This document shows positions 1 through 8,762 of a DNA stretch of 64,000 nt, piece by piece. Under the pieces are notes generated by a model that had not been told where the DNA came from, made no database searches, and saw nothing but the letters and a program-made list of their open reading frames with translations. Location of the stretch: contig NZ_LNCI01000003.1 in NCBI RefSeq assembly GCF_001509585.1, forward strand, positions 372,001 through 436,000, in the 5' to 3' direction. Each line of letters opens with the position of its first letter. Position 1 is the first letter of the stretch. The position numbers were made by a program, and so were the translations under genes. The DNA is from Tropicimonas marinistellae (lineage in GTDB: Bacteria; Pseudomonadota; Alphaproteobacteria; Rhodobacterales; Rhodobacteraceae).

Positions 1-101
1 GGGTGTGACGGATGCACGTTGTCCATGCCTGTATTGTTCTTGCCCCTAGGTCTGTTACAAGATTGACAGACCGATGAAAAACGGTGGGGCAGAAGGGCAG
101 C

Positions 102-452
102 ATGGCAAAAAGAGAATTGGTAGCTATCGCGATTGTGCTCGGTGTCGGTGCGACTGCCGCCTGGGCTCAAGAAAACGATCCGGTGGCCTACTCGGTCGCG
201 GCGAAGCAGGATGCGTGCGACGGCCGGCAGATTGAAAAAGCCTATTTCATTGAGCCAAAGCGGATTGCGGTCGAGTGCGAGACCGACGAGGGGGCTGCGA
301 TCCTTCTTGGCGGGGCCGGCGCGGCAGTAGGTGGCGCGGGAAGCGGCGCACTTGCCGCTGGTTCACTGGTTCTTCTCGGGGCCTTCGCGTCCGGCAAGGG
401 CGACGGAATTGGATCCACCGCCTCGACGGGATCCACAACCGGCACGAACTGA
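102..452 (+). CDS. Small exported glycine-rich protein of unknown function
   Basis: A 116-residue protein. The N-terminus is basic (MAKRE) followed by a hydrophobic segment ending in an AWA-Q type cleavage site, which reads as a Sec signal peptide. The mature part has two cysteines (near residues 39 and 59) that could form a disulfide, then a glycine/alanine stretch around residues 68-95 that resembles a glycine-zipper membrane segment, and a low-complexity Gly/Ser/Thr tail. I chose the ATG at 102 because a purine-rich AGAAGGGC lies just upstream; a GTG at 84 is in frame but adds residues in front of the signal peptide. Export is inferred from the sequence; no function is recognised. Its downstream neighbour, a YdcF-like protein, is separated by about 150 bases. 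Confidence 0.6.
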   Translation: MAKRELVAIAIVLGVGATAAWAQENDPVAYSVAAKQDACDGRQIEKAYFIEPKRIAVECETDEGAAILLGGAGAAVGGAGSGALAAGSLVLLGAFASGKGDGIGSTASTGSTTGTN

Positions 453-598
453 GACTCCGCCCCGACGTCGCGGCGCGGTTGTTGCCAACGCTCGGATCCA
501 AGTGATCCAGGCGGCAAGCAACCGCCTCGTTGCAGGCGTTGAAGCGCGGATACCGACGCCTCCCCAAGTCACGCAAGCTACGGGTTCACTGTGCGTCC

Positions 599-1369
599 AT
601 GCAAAACGTCTTCTTCGTTGCTTCGAAGGTATTCTGGAGCATCGCGAAACCGGAAAGCCTGATTGCATTCTGCCTTCTCGCGGCATGCTGTTTCCTATGG
701 TTTCGGAGGATCTGGGCCGCGCGCGTCTTCGCGACCCTTTCCTTCCTGCTCGTGGCCGGGATCGGCACCTTTCCCGTGGGACAATGGATGCTGAGGCCGC
801 TCGAAGCGAGATATCCGGTTGCTCCCGATCTGACGCGCGTCGATGGGATCGTCGTGCTCGGTGGGGGCGAACGATTGCCATACCGTGGCCAAGCACAGGT
901 CAATGAGGGGGGCGAGCGGCTGATCGAGACCATGGCGCTCGCGCTTCGGTTCCCAGATGCCAAGGTGATGTTCACGGGCGGCAGCGGTGCCATGCGAAAC
1001 ACGGGCCGTAAGCCCGCAGCCAATGCGAAATCGGCAGAGTTGTTCTTTCTGGGGCAGGGGTTGGAGCCCGCGCGTCTGCTGCTCGAAAACCGATCCCGCA
1101 ACACCGCCGAGAATGCGGCACTCGGCTTCGCGGTGGCGACACCGGGGCCAGACGAAACCTGGGTTCTGGTGACCTCCGGCTATCATATGCCACGCGCAAT
1201 GCGGTCGTTCCAGCGCGCCGGTTGGCAAAACCTTGTGCCGTGGCCGGTCGATTTCCTCGCGCCGTACGGCCGGTCTTTCCGTTGGGATTTTTCGGAGAAC
1301 CTGAACGCGCTGGATACGGCGATGAAGGAGTATATCGGCCTGTTTGCCTACGAGATCAGCGGGCGCTAG
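599..1369 (+). CDS. YdcF/ElyC-family (DUF218) membrane protein
   Basis: A 256-residue protein. Two hydrophobic segments lie at about residues 18-35 and 42-60, followed by a periplasmic or cytoplasmic DUF218 domain from about residue 80. The domain shows the family landmarks in order: VDGIVVLGGG, MFTGGSG, an ENRSRNTAENA segment and VTSGYHMPRAM. These define the YdcF/SanA/ElyC family, whose members act in envelope or undecaprenyl-phosphate homeostasis; the biochemical activity is poorly defined. The ATG at 599 places the first membrane segment properly; an upstream in-frame ATG at 530 would add 23 basic, non-hydrophobic residues. The gene lies outside the tRNA-Cys island and seems intact. Confidence 0.85.
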   Translation: MQNVFFVASKVFWSIAKPESLIAFCLLAACCFLWFRRIWAARVFATLSFLLVAGIGTFPVGQWMLRPLEARYPVAPDLTRVDGIVVLGGGERLPYRGQAQVNEGGERLIETMALALRFPDAKVMFTGGSGAMRNTGRKPAANAKSAELFFLGQGLEPARLLLENRSRNTAENAALGFAVATPGPDETWVLVTSGYHMPRAMRSFQRAGWQNLVPWPVDFLAPYGRSFRWDFSENLNALDTAMKEYIGLFAYEISGR

Positions 1370-1567
1370 GACGGCGGCAGCAGCAGCTCGGCCGGCTACA
1401 TTAACGTTTGCCTGCCGACGCTTGTTGGGGTGTCTTCGACGTGGAAGCGAAGCGAGATGCTACCCACAGTGCAAAAAGGCTCGGCGCCAGTGCGGAGGGT
1501 CCGCCTGGCGCCGTGTTTTTTGGTTCGCAGCTACCCGGGAGACGCCGAACGCTGACCGCGGATTTGG

Positions 1568-1903
1568 CTACGACGTGCTGGAATCCGAAACAACCGCAAG
1601 AAGCCCGAGCATTACGAGTATACTGGCGGCCAGAACCGTGGCCCAATTGCCGATCGAAATTGGAACCGCGTTCGTTTCTGTCCCGTATTCGTAGGTGGCT
1701 ATCCCCAACAGAACGCAAAGAAATACTGCGGAGGTGACCAGCATGGGAAGAAGGATTCTCTCCAGCGCGCTACGACCTGATTCCTGATCGCGGCGTGATG
1801 ACCGTTTATGTCCGCTGGTCGCTTTTCCCATGTCGTTCAAGTTGAAGTTGTATTCGGATCCGGAAATGTTTTTTTCAAAGTTCTTGTTGGACTTGATCTT
1901 CAC
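1568..1903 (-). CDS. Small two-TM membrane protein, unknown
   Basis: A 111-residue reading frame on the minus strand. The first 50 residues are polar and charged (Lys, Asn, Arg, Ser), followed by two clear hydrophobic segments at about residues 51-70 and 82-104 separated by a short polar loop. This hydropathy pattern is hard to get by chance and supports a real small inner-membrane protein. An internal ATG at residue 25 (MGKATS) is an alternative start. No family is recognised. It is convergent with the YdcF-like gene. The call rests only on the hydropathy pattern, so confidence is moderate. Confidence 0.45.
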   Translation of the reverse strand: MKIKSNKNFEKNISGSEYNFNLNDMGKATSGHKRSSRRDQESGRSALERILLPMLVTSAVFLCVLLGIATYEYGTETNAVPISIGNWATVLAASILVMLGLLAVVSDSSTS

Positions 1904-3476
1904 AATTTAATTCCCTGGCTGTTCGCGCTCTTAATAGCAACCGGTCACACTCCGACTGATCACGCAACATTCATGTGCGTGTGCCTGACCGGAGGAACGG
2001 CTGCCTGCTCTGTGTCGTTAATAGCCTGCCTGACCGTGACCTGAACGTTATCCCACGGGGGTAAGCAGGGTAGTGGTGCATTCGCGCATCGGTCATCCGG
2101 GAACTTCGGGCGACATTTCGCCAATGCTGCCGATGATCGGCGAAAACTCACTCAAACGATGCCGTCGGACGTTCTATGCGAGTCTCGTCAGGCCCCGCAT
2201 GGGGCGCCGACACACCCGGTTCGCGCATGTCCCCACGGAGAAGAAGCGGGTGTCGCTCGTCGCAGCCGGTCTGTTGCGGTCCGTTGTTCGCCGCGCGGCG
2301 AGTCAGGCCGCAGAGGGCAGAGCAGGAAGGAGACTGAGCGTCCGGAGTGGCAGGAGCCATCACCTTGGCGCGCCGCTCGTGTTGGCTCACGCAATCGCGA
2401 CAGGTTTACTGCGCAGCGTAACACGCAGGTCTGGATGGACGGCGGACAAATCTGAGAACATGTGGTCTGGATCTGACAGCCTGTGCTGCCGGTCTTTTCC
2501 TAGAAGCGGGCGGCGCATGCTGTGTCGTCCGGGCGAGGAGCGATTGCGGATAGGCCCACGCGCGGCATATTGGCCAAGATCAGCCGTGTGTAGGTATGAC
2601 CTTTCCGTCGCCTGCGCCCGAATGGGTGGTACGTTTTATCTCGATACCGGTCGATATCCTACAGTCGTGGCTTGGGGCCTCGTGCTGCATGGGTTTGACC
2701 TCGATGAGCCGGAGTGAGACCCCGGCGATTGGCCGCTGTTCCCGCCGACGAAGGTCAGGACGCACATTCAATCGTGGGTATTCAGAAAGCGGAACGGCCG
2801 CCATCTCGACATCAAGCCAGGGCATTGCGAGACGCAGAACTCCCTGTTGGACGAAACGTACCTGAAACATGCTCCACGCAATGCCGGGCTCCTGGTCCAC
2901 TCCGAGATCGTGAAATGGTTGCGGGGAATATTCTGTATTCAATCGCACGGCACGGTGGTTTAGCATGTGCCCGGGGACTCCAATCCAACGCGTTGAAAAG
3001 GCGCATCCCGATTGCTGGCGAAAACGTATTCCTATTTATCGATGCGGTAGATCTAATTGAGAAGTAGATTTGGGAAATATGTGAATAATTTGGATGGCTG
3101 AGCTTCAGGCTAATTCAAGTGCTAAAGAAATCAGCAGAATTCAGAAGGTCCAACAATAACCGCTGCGAAGTGAGGTTGTGACGCCGAAGCAGGGGCGACG
3201 GTTTGTGAAACTTGCCAGCGCCGCGCATCACGTGTGCCGCAGTATCCACGTAATTGTCGACCACGGTAAGAGCCAATCGTTGAAACGAGGGCTGGCAGCG
3301 CGTCGTCGCCGCATTGGTGACATCCGTCGCAGATGCGGAACACAGTGCCGGTCAAACGGTGACGCCGCGCGGCCAACAGGGCGACGCGAAACGCCAGGGA
3401 TCGCAAACAACATACGTATGCCGGGATTTGGAGGTTGACGTCGTTTGGTTCTGAACCTACCAAGCGGGACCACTTG
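1904..3476. other. Long stretch without a convincing gene
   Basis: About 1.57 kb in which open frames exist on both strands but all are arginine- and serine-rich and look like antisense or random frames. The part around 2580-2970 is somewhat protein-like on either strand, so a decayed gene may lie there, but I recognise no family. The segment 3020-3130 is clearly more AT-rich than its surroundings. It ends at the tRNA-Cys gene. It could be the relic of an earlier insertion beside the tRNA. Confidence 0.5.
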
Positions 3477-3550
3477 GGCGAGTTGGCGGAGTGGTGACGC
3501 AGCGGATTGCAAATCCGTGTACACCGGTTCGATTCCGGTACTCGCCTCCA
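3477..3550 (+). tRNA. tRNA-Cys (anticodon GCA)
   Basis: A complete cloverleaf can be folded by eye. The seven-base acceptor strand GGCGAGT (3477-3483) pairs with ACTCGCC (3540-3546); T at 3547 is the discriminator and CCA (3548-3550) is encoded. The anticodon stem 3502-3506 pairs with 3514-3518 and presents GCA at 3509-3511 after T3508. The T-arm has CCGG-TTCGATT-CCGG. It is the functional copy and the likely integration target of the neighbouring mobile element: an integrase pseudogene begins within 100 bases of its 3' end. Confidence 0.97.
3504..3550 (+). repeat. Left attachment-site repeat (3' part of tRNA-Cys)
   Basis: These 47 bases, from the anticodon arm to the CCA end of the tRNA-Cys gene, are repeated in direct orientation at 29961-30007 with 44 of 47 positions identical. 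The differences are at 3516/29973, 3532/29989 and 3545/30002. Tyrosine recombinases of prophages and integrative elements often use exactly this part of tRNA genes and leave such a repeat at the far end of the insertion. With an integrase relic immediately downstream, this copy is interpreted as attL. Confidence 0.85.
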
Positions 3551-3645
3551 ATATTTTCAATAACTTAGCGGATTTTCGAGCGTAGCGCGGAAACGTTTGG
3601 GATTGGTTTTTGGAGATTCGCGTTCCGTTCATGTTCCGGTCTAAG

Positions 3646-4722
3646 CTAGGGAAAGTGCGAAAACGGGTAGAGCCCGAACCCGTCACCATCTTCTGCGCCG
3701 GGGAAACGCATTCGAACCACCGCGACAATTTCCGGTCTCCATGCTGCGGCGTCTGTCGGTATAGACTGGAACTCTATTCCTTCACATGGATCACAGCGCG
3801 CGATGATCTTCCCGGCGACTGCATATTCGCCGCTCATGCCGTCTGAGACCAGATCAAAAGCGGCTCCGCGTAGCCCGTCTAATTCCGCCTCATCGCGGTC
3901 AATATCAACCGAATCCGGGTCGACCTTGGCGCCCCGCGTCAAGTAAACGCCTATTGTTCTCTTCCTTCTCCGTTTCTTCGCAGCTTCCCGCGCCCGCATG
4001 ATCTGCCGCACCTTGCCCGCGTGCTTCTGAATGATCTGCTTGGTCGTGTGGCCGCTGTAGCTGGCGATGTCGTCGTCATCGCAGCCAGCCCGCGCCAATT
4101 CCATCTCCCCACGATGGCGCAGCGCGTGCTGGTCGTAGGCTTGCAAACCAAGCCGCTCACGCTAGCGTCGCATGATTTCCGCCATGCGCCTGTAGTACAT
4201 GGGGGAGCCGTCTTGCAGGGTGATGATGGTGCGCGCCGGGTGAGGGGTAAGCCGTGCCGCTTCAGTGTCCAGAACAGCTTTGAGCGGGGACGTAAAGGGC
4301 GACAGTCGCTCCACGTCCGTCTTGCCTTGCGTCAGCCACAGGTTCTCGCCGTCGTCGTCGCCCCAATTGAACGCCACCCAATCTCCGGGGCGTTGCACAC
4401 TTCCCGCGCCGATCTCGAATATCAGCCGGTGCAAGGCACCAGCATCCGCGCGCCATTTGTCCATCGCTCAATTCGGCCAAGGCTCGTGCACCTGTTTCTT
4501 GGCATCCGGCGTCTTGAGTAGCGGCATGCGCCAGGCCGGGTTAACGGTGTGCCTGCCCTCGTCGTAGGTGTGTTCCATCATCACGCGGAACATCTGAACG
4601 ATATTGTTTGCGAACTGCACCGCATCCGCGTTGGCGCGCTGCGCCCGGATAATGTCCTTGCGCTGGATCTTCACCGCTAACAGGTCGCCAACAGATTCCT
4701 CGATGTAGAACAGAACCTTGTC
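3646..4722 (-). pseudogene. int: Tyrosine recombinase/phage integrase, inactivated
   Basis: One reading frame on the minus strand carries a phage-type integrase catalytic domain interrupted by in-frame stops at 4465-4467 (within a PWP-W-type segment, apparently Trp to TGA) and 4159-4161 (after the AEIMRR segment). The core-binding part (KIQRKDIIRA ... YDEGRHTVNPA) is followed by the catalytic domain with FEIGAGSVQRPGDW, the H-x-x-R box HALRHRG and SGHTT. At the position where relatives have the nucleophile Tyr (KYAG), this copy has His (KHAG, codon at 4021-4023). An upstream TAA at 4723-4725 cuts the N-terminal part. The C-terminus runs about 100 residues beyond the usual end. It sits next to tRNA-Cys, as expected for the integrase of an element inserted there, and cannot be functional as it stands. 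Confidence 0.9.
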
Positions 4723-4725
4723 TTA

Positions 4726-5386
4726 GTCCTGGCGGGGGGCGGAGGGGTGGCCGTCAACCAATGCTGCGCCACCATTCCGTCTGGAGCCTGCCGATATACC
4801 TGCGGCCGACGTTCGACAGCGCTCGAAGCGCTTCGTCATCCTTTCGCATTTACCCTTTCGCCATGCCAGCAGCCAAGGAGTTGCCCGCAACCCCACTCGG
4901 CGCATTTCGGCTTCGTCCTGTCTCCTGCAAGCGTCACAGCAGTACCTCTGCCACGGGGGCGTGGAACTTGTCGGTCGCCTGCATGCCCGAGCGCACGGTG
5001 TTGATGTCGATGAAGTCGCCCGTCTGTGCCTGCGTGTCGCCCTCGCTAATGACGGCCGGCACTTCGGAGATCCCGAGGATATGTGCGGCGATGGCGCGGT
5101 GCTGCCCGTCGATGATGGCGAAGTCCTCGCCCATGCGCGCGACCGAGATCGCGCCGAAGCGCGGCCAGGCGAAGCTGCGGACGATGCGCCCGATCTCCCG
5201 GCAACCGCGCTTCGTGACCCGGCGCAGGTAAGACGGATCGATGCGCAGGCGGTCGACCGGAAGCATGGCGAGCCGCAAGTCCGCAAACGCCGCGGGCGGG
5301 GCTCTGACCTCGCTGAAGGCCGACCGGTCGGGGACGGCGGCGCGGCTGGCCAGCGCGATCGGGATCGGTGCGGGCGCGTCGCTCAT
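4726..5386 (-). pseudogene. ParB-like nuclease-fold protein (DUF6551 type), frameshifted
   Basis: From an ATG at 5384-5386, behind a good GGAAGGTGA ribosome site, the frame reads a ParB-like domain: LPVDRLRIDPSYLRRVTKRG, then DFAIIDGQHRAIAAHILG, the typical substrate-loop motif of ParB/sulfiredoxin-fold proteins. It stops at 4934-4936 after HAPVAEVLL. The expected continuation (DEAEMRRVGLRATPWLL ... ERMTKRFERC) is found directly downstream in another frame, up to the TAA at 4723-4725, so one frameshift is the simplest explanation. DUF6551-like proteins are common in alphaproteobacterial prophages. With the integrase and terminase relics on either side it fits a prophage remnant. A shortened but still translated 150-residue protein cannot be excluded. 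Confidence 0.65.
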
Positions 5387-5832
5387 GGCTTCACCTTCCC
5401 GTCGATCATATCCGCAAGCCACGGCGTTGGGAGCAACTTGGGTCGCCGGAGAACGCGTTCCATCGCGAGAACAGCGGTAAGGGCAGGCGTGAACAACTTC
5501 ACTCGCTATTCCGGTTCCATCGTACCCGCGATTAGCACTTCGCGCTCGACCTCGGAGACTATCTCAACGGCCGTTGCCAGCCCCCGGTGGGGGAAAAGGC
5601 TGCGCTGCCGCTAGGGCCGTGGCCACATCCGTAATGGTGATCGTCTCGTGAATGTTCGCGAGGGCCGGATGCCCGCCGCGAGCGGAACCCTGACCACGAG
5701 TGTTGGTGTGGGATATTGCACGGTCTGTCATCTGTCGCTCTCTTTCGGCGGTTCATTTAGGCTCAGCGGCTCGCCCGAAAGGGCCGGTTCTCTCCCTCTT
5801 CTCGGCTCTGCTCATTTTCTGGATCTCTCACC
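5387..5832. other. Non-coding or fully eroded gap inside the prophage remnant
   Basis: About 445 bases between the ParB-like relic and the terminase relic. Short frames exist on both strands, but none has a recognisable motif, signal peptide or membrane segment. In intact prophages, small-terminase and other early genes would be expected in this position, so it probably holds decayed phage sequence. No promoter or terminator is evident. Confidence 0.4.
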
Positions 5833-6553
5833 GTGAACGGCTCAACTCGACGTTTTCCAGGTTGGCACCGGGACCTCGTGGGCGTGCCCCAGGTGTTCGC
5901 TAACGAATGGGTTCGGCGGGGCCGTACCGGTTTCACCAGGCTCATTGCAATCCTGTGGCTCGACCATGCGCTCTTCTTGGCCAACCAGCGCTGCGGGAGC
6001 GTCGCTCACACCAAGGACGACGCCGAGGTTATCTTCCGGAAGAAGGTGAAGTTCGGGTACGACAGTTTACCAGACGGCGTGCGCCAACTCTTCCCGGTCA
6101 AGGAGCAAACCCAGTCGGAAGTCCTGTTTGACCGCATCTGGCGTGCGTGTGGCGATTTCCATACGCTCAGGTACTAGTCACCGGCTGCACGTGTCCGAGA
6201 TGGGCAAGATGGGCGCGAAACACCCCGAAAAGGCTGTCGAGGTGGTCACAGGCTCGCTGCCTGCCGTCCCAGACGACGGTATTGCCATCATCGAGTCCAC
6301 GGCCGAGAGACAATCCGGCGAGTTCCACAACATCGCCATCCGGGCTGAAGAACTGCATGAACTCGGCCGCGAACTGGCGCCGCAGGAGTTCGCGTTCCAC
6401 TTCTTCCCCTGGCACGAAGAGCCAGCCTACGTCGTAGACGAGAGCGAACGAGCAGCGCTTCCGGCGCATGCGGAGTTTGCAGAAATCTGCTTCCGTCCAC
6501 GCTTCTGTCTTCAACCACAACAGTTCGTAGCGCAGCCTCTCTTCACGGGGTGA
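5833..6553 (+). pseudogene. Phage large terminase subunit, N-terminally truncated and frameshifted
   Basis: Two overlapping plus-strand frames together give a terminase-like protein. The first (to about 6130) reads GFTRLIAILWLDHALF, then CGSVAHTKDDAEVIFR and KVKFGYDSLPDGVRQ, matching the part just after the ATPase P-loop in large terminases. The second (from about 6134) continues with VRVAISIRSGTSHRLHVSEM, KAVEVVTGSLPAV, AIIESTAERQSGEF and FHFFPWHEEP, the segment with the acidic Walker B-like and coupling motifs. A single frameshift near 6130-6140 joins them. The P-loop region is missing upstream and the nuclease domain downstream. This is solid evidence that a tailed phage once occupied the left end of the island. 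Confidence 0.85.
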
Positions 6554-6693
6554 TTGCAAGAAGAACCGCGCCGCCGCTCTCGCCGAGTGGCGTCAACTCG
6601 GCATGGCAAATGGGCAGGGCTTCTTTCCGACCCAAGACTGCTTCGAATCTGTCTGGCACCTCTGTTCGAATCGGTCTGACAGCGCACGGTGAC

Positions 6694-8286
6694 CTATGCG
6701 AAGGGAACATCGCTAATCCAGCCCGGGTCGATGTCGTCCTCCGCGACGATGTATCCCGGACCGAGAACGGAATCCTCAATCCCGCCGCCCCATCCGAAGC
6801 TGTCGTTGTAGTATACTGTTTCGACGCCGGAATAGGTGTTTTCCTGAACGATCACCTCGCGGGTCGCCATCTCGAACTCGGTGTATTCGTTGGCGATCAT
6901 TATCCCTCGACCAGGCTCGCCATCGCGGAAGAACTCCTCGTCACCAGTGTGGAAAACCTTGTTTCCTGTCACGAGCATGTCTTGCGTGTTGTCGAGGTAA
7001 ATCTGCACGCTGAAGTTATCGTATACGATATTGTCGAGGATCTCGACATCGCTGGAAGAGAGCGCACCGATACCTTCGCCATAGTTTTTGAAGACGACGT
7101 TGTCGCGAACGGTTGTGTCCGTGGAGACGTCGACGCCGATGCCACGTGGCCAGCCGCCGTCTGCATCGCGCGCTTCGTTCATGAGGCAGGTATTGTAGAC
7201 GACATTCCCCTCGATCAGATGTCCGGTACTGTCGCCAAGCCGGTCCGACCCCATCCAAATGCCACCCTTGTAGGTGTCGTGGATGATATTGTCGGAAATC
7301 GTGACATACTGGGTCGACCACAGCGATACTCCGCTGCCAGTGGCATTCTGGATCTCGAAACCAGTGAACGTGACATAGGGCTCGGAAATCACCACCAGGC
7401 TGGTGCCGGGAGGTGTTTCACTGCCATCGATAATGGGCCGTTCTCCCGGATACCCCATAATGGTGAGATCCGCGGTGGCATCGCCGCCGGCCCAGATATC
7501 CAGTTGCTCCTTATAGGTACCATCCCGAACGACGATCGTGTCGCCGGCGCCCGCCATGCTGATTGCCTTCTGGATAGTGGCCAGCGGCGCGTCTTTCGTT
7601 CCAGCCGCGGAATCGTCGCCGCCCACGGCAACGTAAATCGCGTTTTCCGGCAGGGTCGGATCGGCCGAGGCCGGATCGCCTGTGTCCTGTGACGTCTCGC
7701 TGGAGGTGTCTTCTGGCTGGGTAGGTACGGGGACGGGATCCGGGTCGTCCTCCTGCGTCGGCGGTTCGTCGGGGGAGGGCGCCGGATCGCTCGGGGCAGC
7801 TTCGCCGCTCGTGCCGGTGTCAGTCGTGCCGGTGTCAGTCGTGCCCGGGTCAGTCGCGCCCGGGTCAGTTGTGCCCGGATCAGTTGCGCCCGGATCAGTT
7901 GCGCCGGTGTCACTCGTGCCCGTATCGGTTGTGCCTGTGTCGGTCGTTCCAGTATCGGACGTATCGGTTGCACTCGTGTCAGTTGCGCCAGTGTCGGATG
8001 GCTCTGATGTGGGGGTGTCGGGATCGGGGTCGTCGGAACTCCCGTCGTCCAGTGACGATTCCCGCTCGAAATCCCGAACCAGCCGTTTGAGTTGTCCGTG
8101 AGAAAAATCGCCAAGACTTTCCGGGGAGCCGCCGCTCCCACTGTACCAGTCGACGAATGCTTGAAGTTCTTCTTCGCTCCAAGACACGAACGACAAACCG
8201 TCAAGGTATCCAGTCGTGTCGCTTTCGGGAGAGCTTACAACGTCGCTGTCGATGGAAGTGGTGTCCGTCTTTTGTTTTCTACCCAT
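6694..8286 (-). CDS. Right-handed beta-helix protein with DTG-repeat linker
   Basis: A 530-residue protein in three parts. Residues 1-95 are acidic and contain WSEEELQAFVDWYSG; there is no Sec signal peptide. Residues about 99-158 are a minisatellite-encoded chain of T-D-T/P-G-T/A units, followed by a Pro/Glu/Asp-rich linker to about residue 215. From residue 220 a parallel beta-helix domain starts with IYVAVGGDDSAAGTKDAPL, the common entry of DUF1565/pectate-lyase-like proteins, and continues with ladder-type repeats (SGVSLWSTQYVTISDN, GIGALSSSDVEILDN). Such domains bind, cleave or epimerise polysaccharides, so a role in modifying or binding the local exopolysaccharide is likely; catalysis is not shown. 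Lack of a signal peptide suggests type I export or another route. It is divergent from the glycosyltransferase gene downstream. Confidence 0.85.
   Translation of the reverse strand: MGRKQKTDTTSIDSDVVSSPESDTTGYLDGLSFVSWSEEELQAFVDWYSGSGGSPESLGDFSHGQLKRLVRDFERESSLDDGSSDDPDPDTPTSEPSDTGATDTSATDTSDTGTTDTGTTDTGTSDTGATDPGATDPGTTDPGATDPGTTDTGTTDTGTSGEAAPSDPAPSPDEPPTQEDDPDPVPVPTQPEDTSSETSQDTGDPASADPTLPENAIYVAVGGDDSAAGTKDAPLATIQKAISMAGAGDTIVVRDGTYKEQLDIWAGGDATADLTIMGYPGERPIIDGSETPPGTSLVVISEPYVTFTGFEIQNATGSGVSLWSTQYVTISDNIIHDTYKGGIWMGSDRLGDSTGHLIEGNVVYNTCLMNEARDADGGWPRGIGVDVSTDTTVRDNVVFKNYGEGIGALSSSDVEILDNIVYDNFSVQIYLDNTQDMLVTGNKVFHTGDEEFFRDGEPGRGIMIANEYTEFEMATREVIVQENTYSGVETVYYNDSFGWGGGIEDSVLGPGYIVAEDDIDPGWISDVPFA
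7811..7990 (-). repeat. 15-bp coding minisatellite (about 12 units)
   Basis: Tandem 15-bp units of the form GTGCCGGTGTCAGTC and close variants run in register on the plus strand. Read on the minus strand inside the beta-helix gene they encode five-residue units such as T-D-T-G-T and T-D-P-G-A. The units at the low-coordinate end (7811-7870) are most alike and those at the other end are more diverged, which suggests recent expansion at one end. Because 15 is divisible by three, copy-number changes keep the frame. Confidence 0.9.
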
Positions 8287-8762
8287 GAACGTCGATCCAA
8301 CTATTCCGGCACATCAAGCACGGCTCCATAGGGAAGAGGCGACTTGAGGGCCACGCAGCAAGGGACAAAGTGCGGCAATCGAGCAAAGTCTTGCCGACGA
8401 TGCGACTAAACCTGGAGTTGAACGCCAGAAAGCAGCAGAACTTGGGCGGAAACCGGGCGAAGACTCGACAGGTCGCTCGGATGCGGCCGATTCGGCTGAT
8501 TCTTGCCGCAACCTCCGGGTGTATCGCGCACCCTCGTCGCCTGGGCGACAGAGCGGGAAGAGCCCGTCGCTCCCAGATTGTCGCGGCAATCGCTCGCCCC
8601 GACGGGGAGGGAAGGCGCCAATCCAGCCCTTGGCGATCTTGGTTCGGACCCGACCGCCAGCGCCCTTCAACTCCCTCCCGCGCATCAATGAGAAATTTCT
8701 TTCTTGCCAGAACCGGTGTCCCGACAGGACATTGGGGCAATTGAGCGTGCAGGTGTCTTGCC
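8287..8762. other. Divergent intergenic region, 476 bases
   Basis: Lies between the beta-helix gene (minus) and the first glycosyltransferase gene (plus), so it must hold promoters for both. No gene is supported. No clear -35/-10 pair, inverted repeat or riboswitch can be identified by eye; an AGAAATTTCTTTC segment at about 8690-8703 is the most AT-rich part and lies 60 bases before the glycosyltransferase start. Confidence 0.4.

Noticed and set aside
2073-2966. Possible genes at 2073-2717 (plus) and 2580-2966 (minus)
   Set aside because: Both overlap, are Arg/Ser-rich or lack any motif, and no ribosome site or family supports either; a relic is possible but unproven.
3228-3728. Two ORFs sharing EPVYTDLQS (3228-3728 and 29793-30017, minus strand) as a protein family
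   Set aside because: The shared peptide is just the translated antisense of the tRNA-Cys repeat.
7811-7990. Tandem repeats as a CRISPR array
   Set aside because: The units are 15 bases with no spacers, stay in one reading frame and encode part of a beta-helix protein; no cas genes are near.
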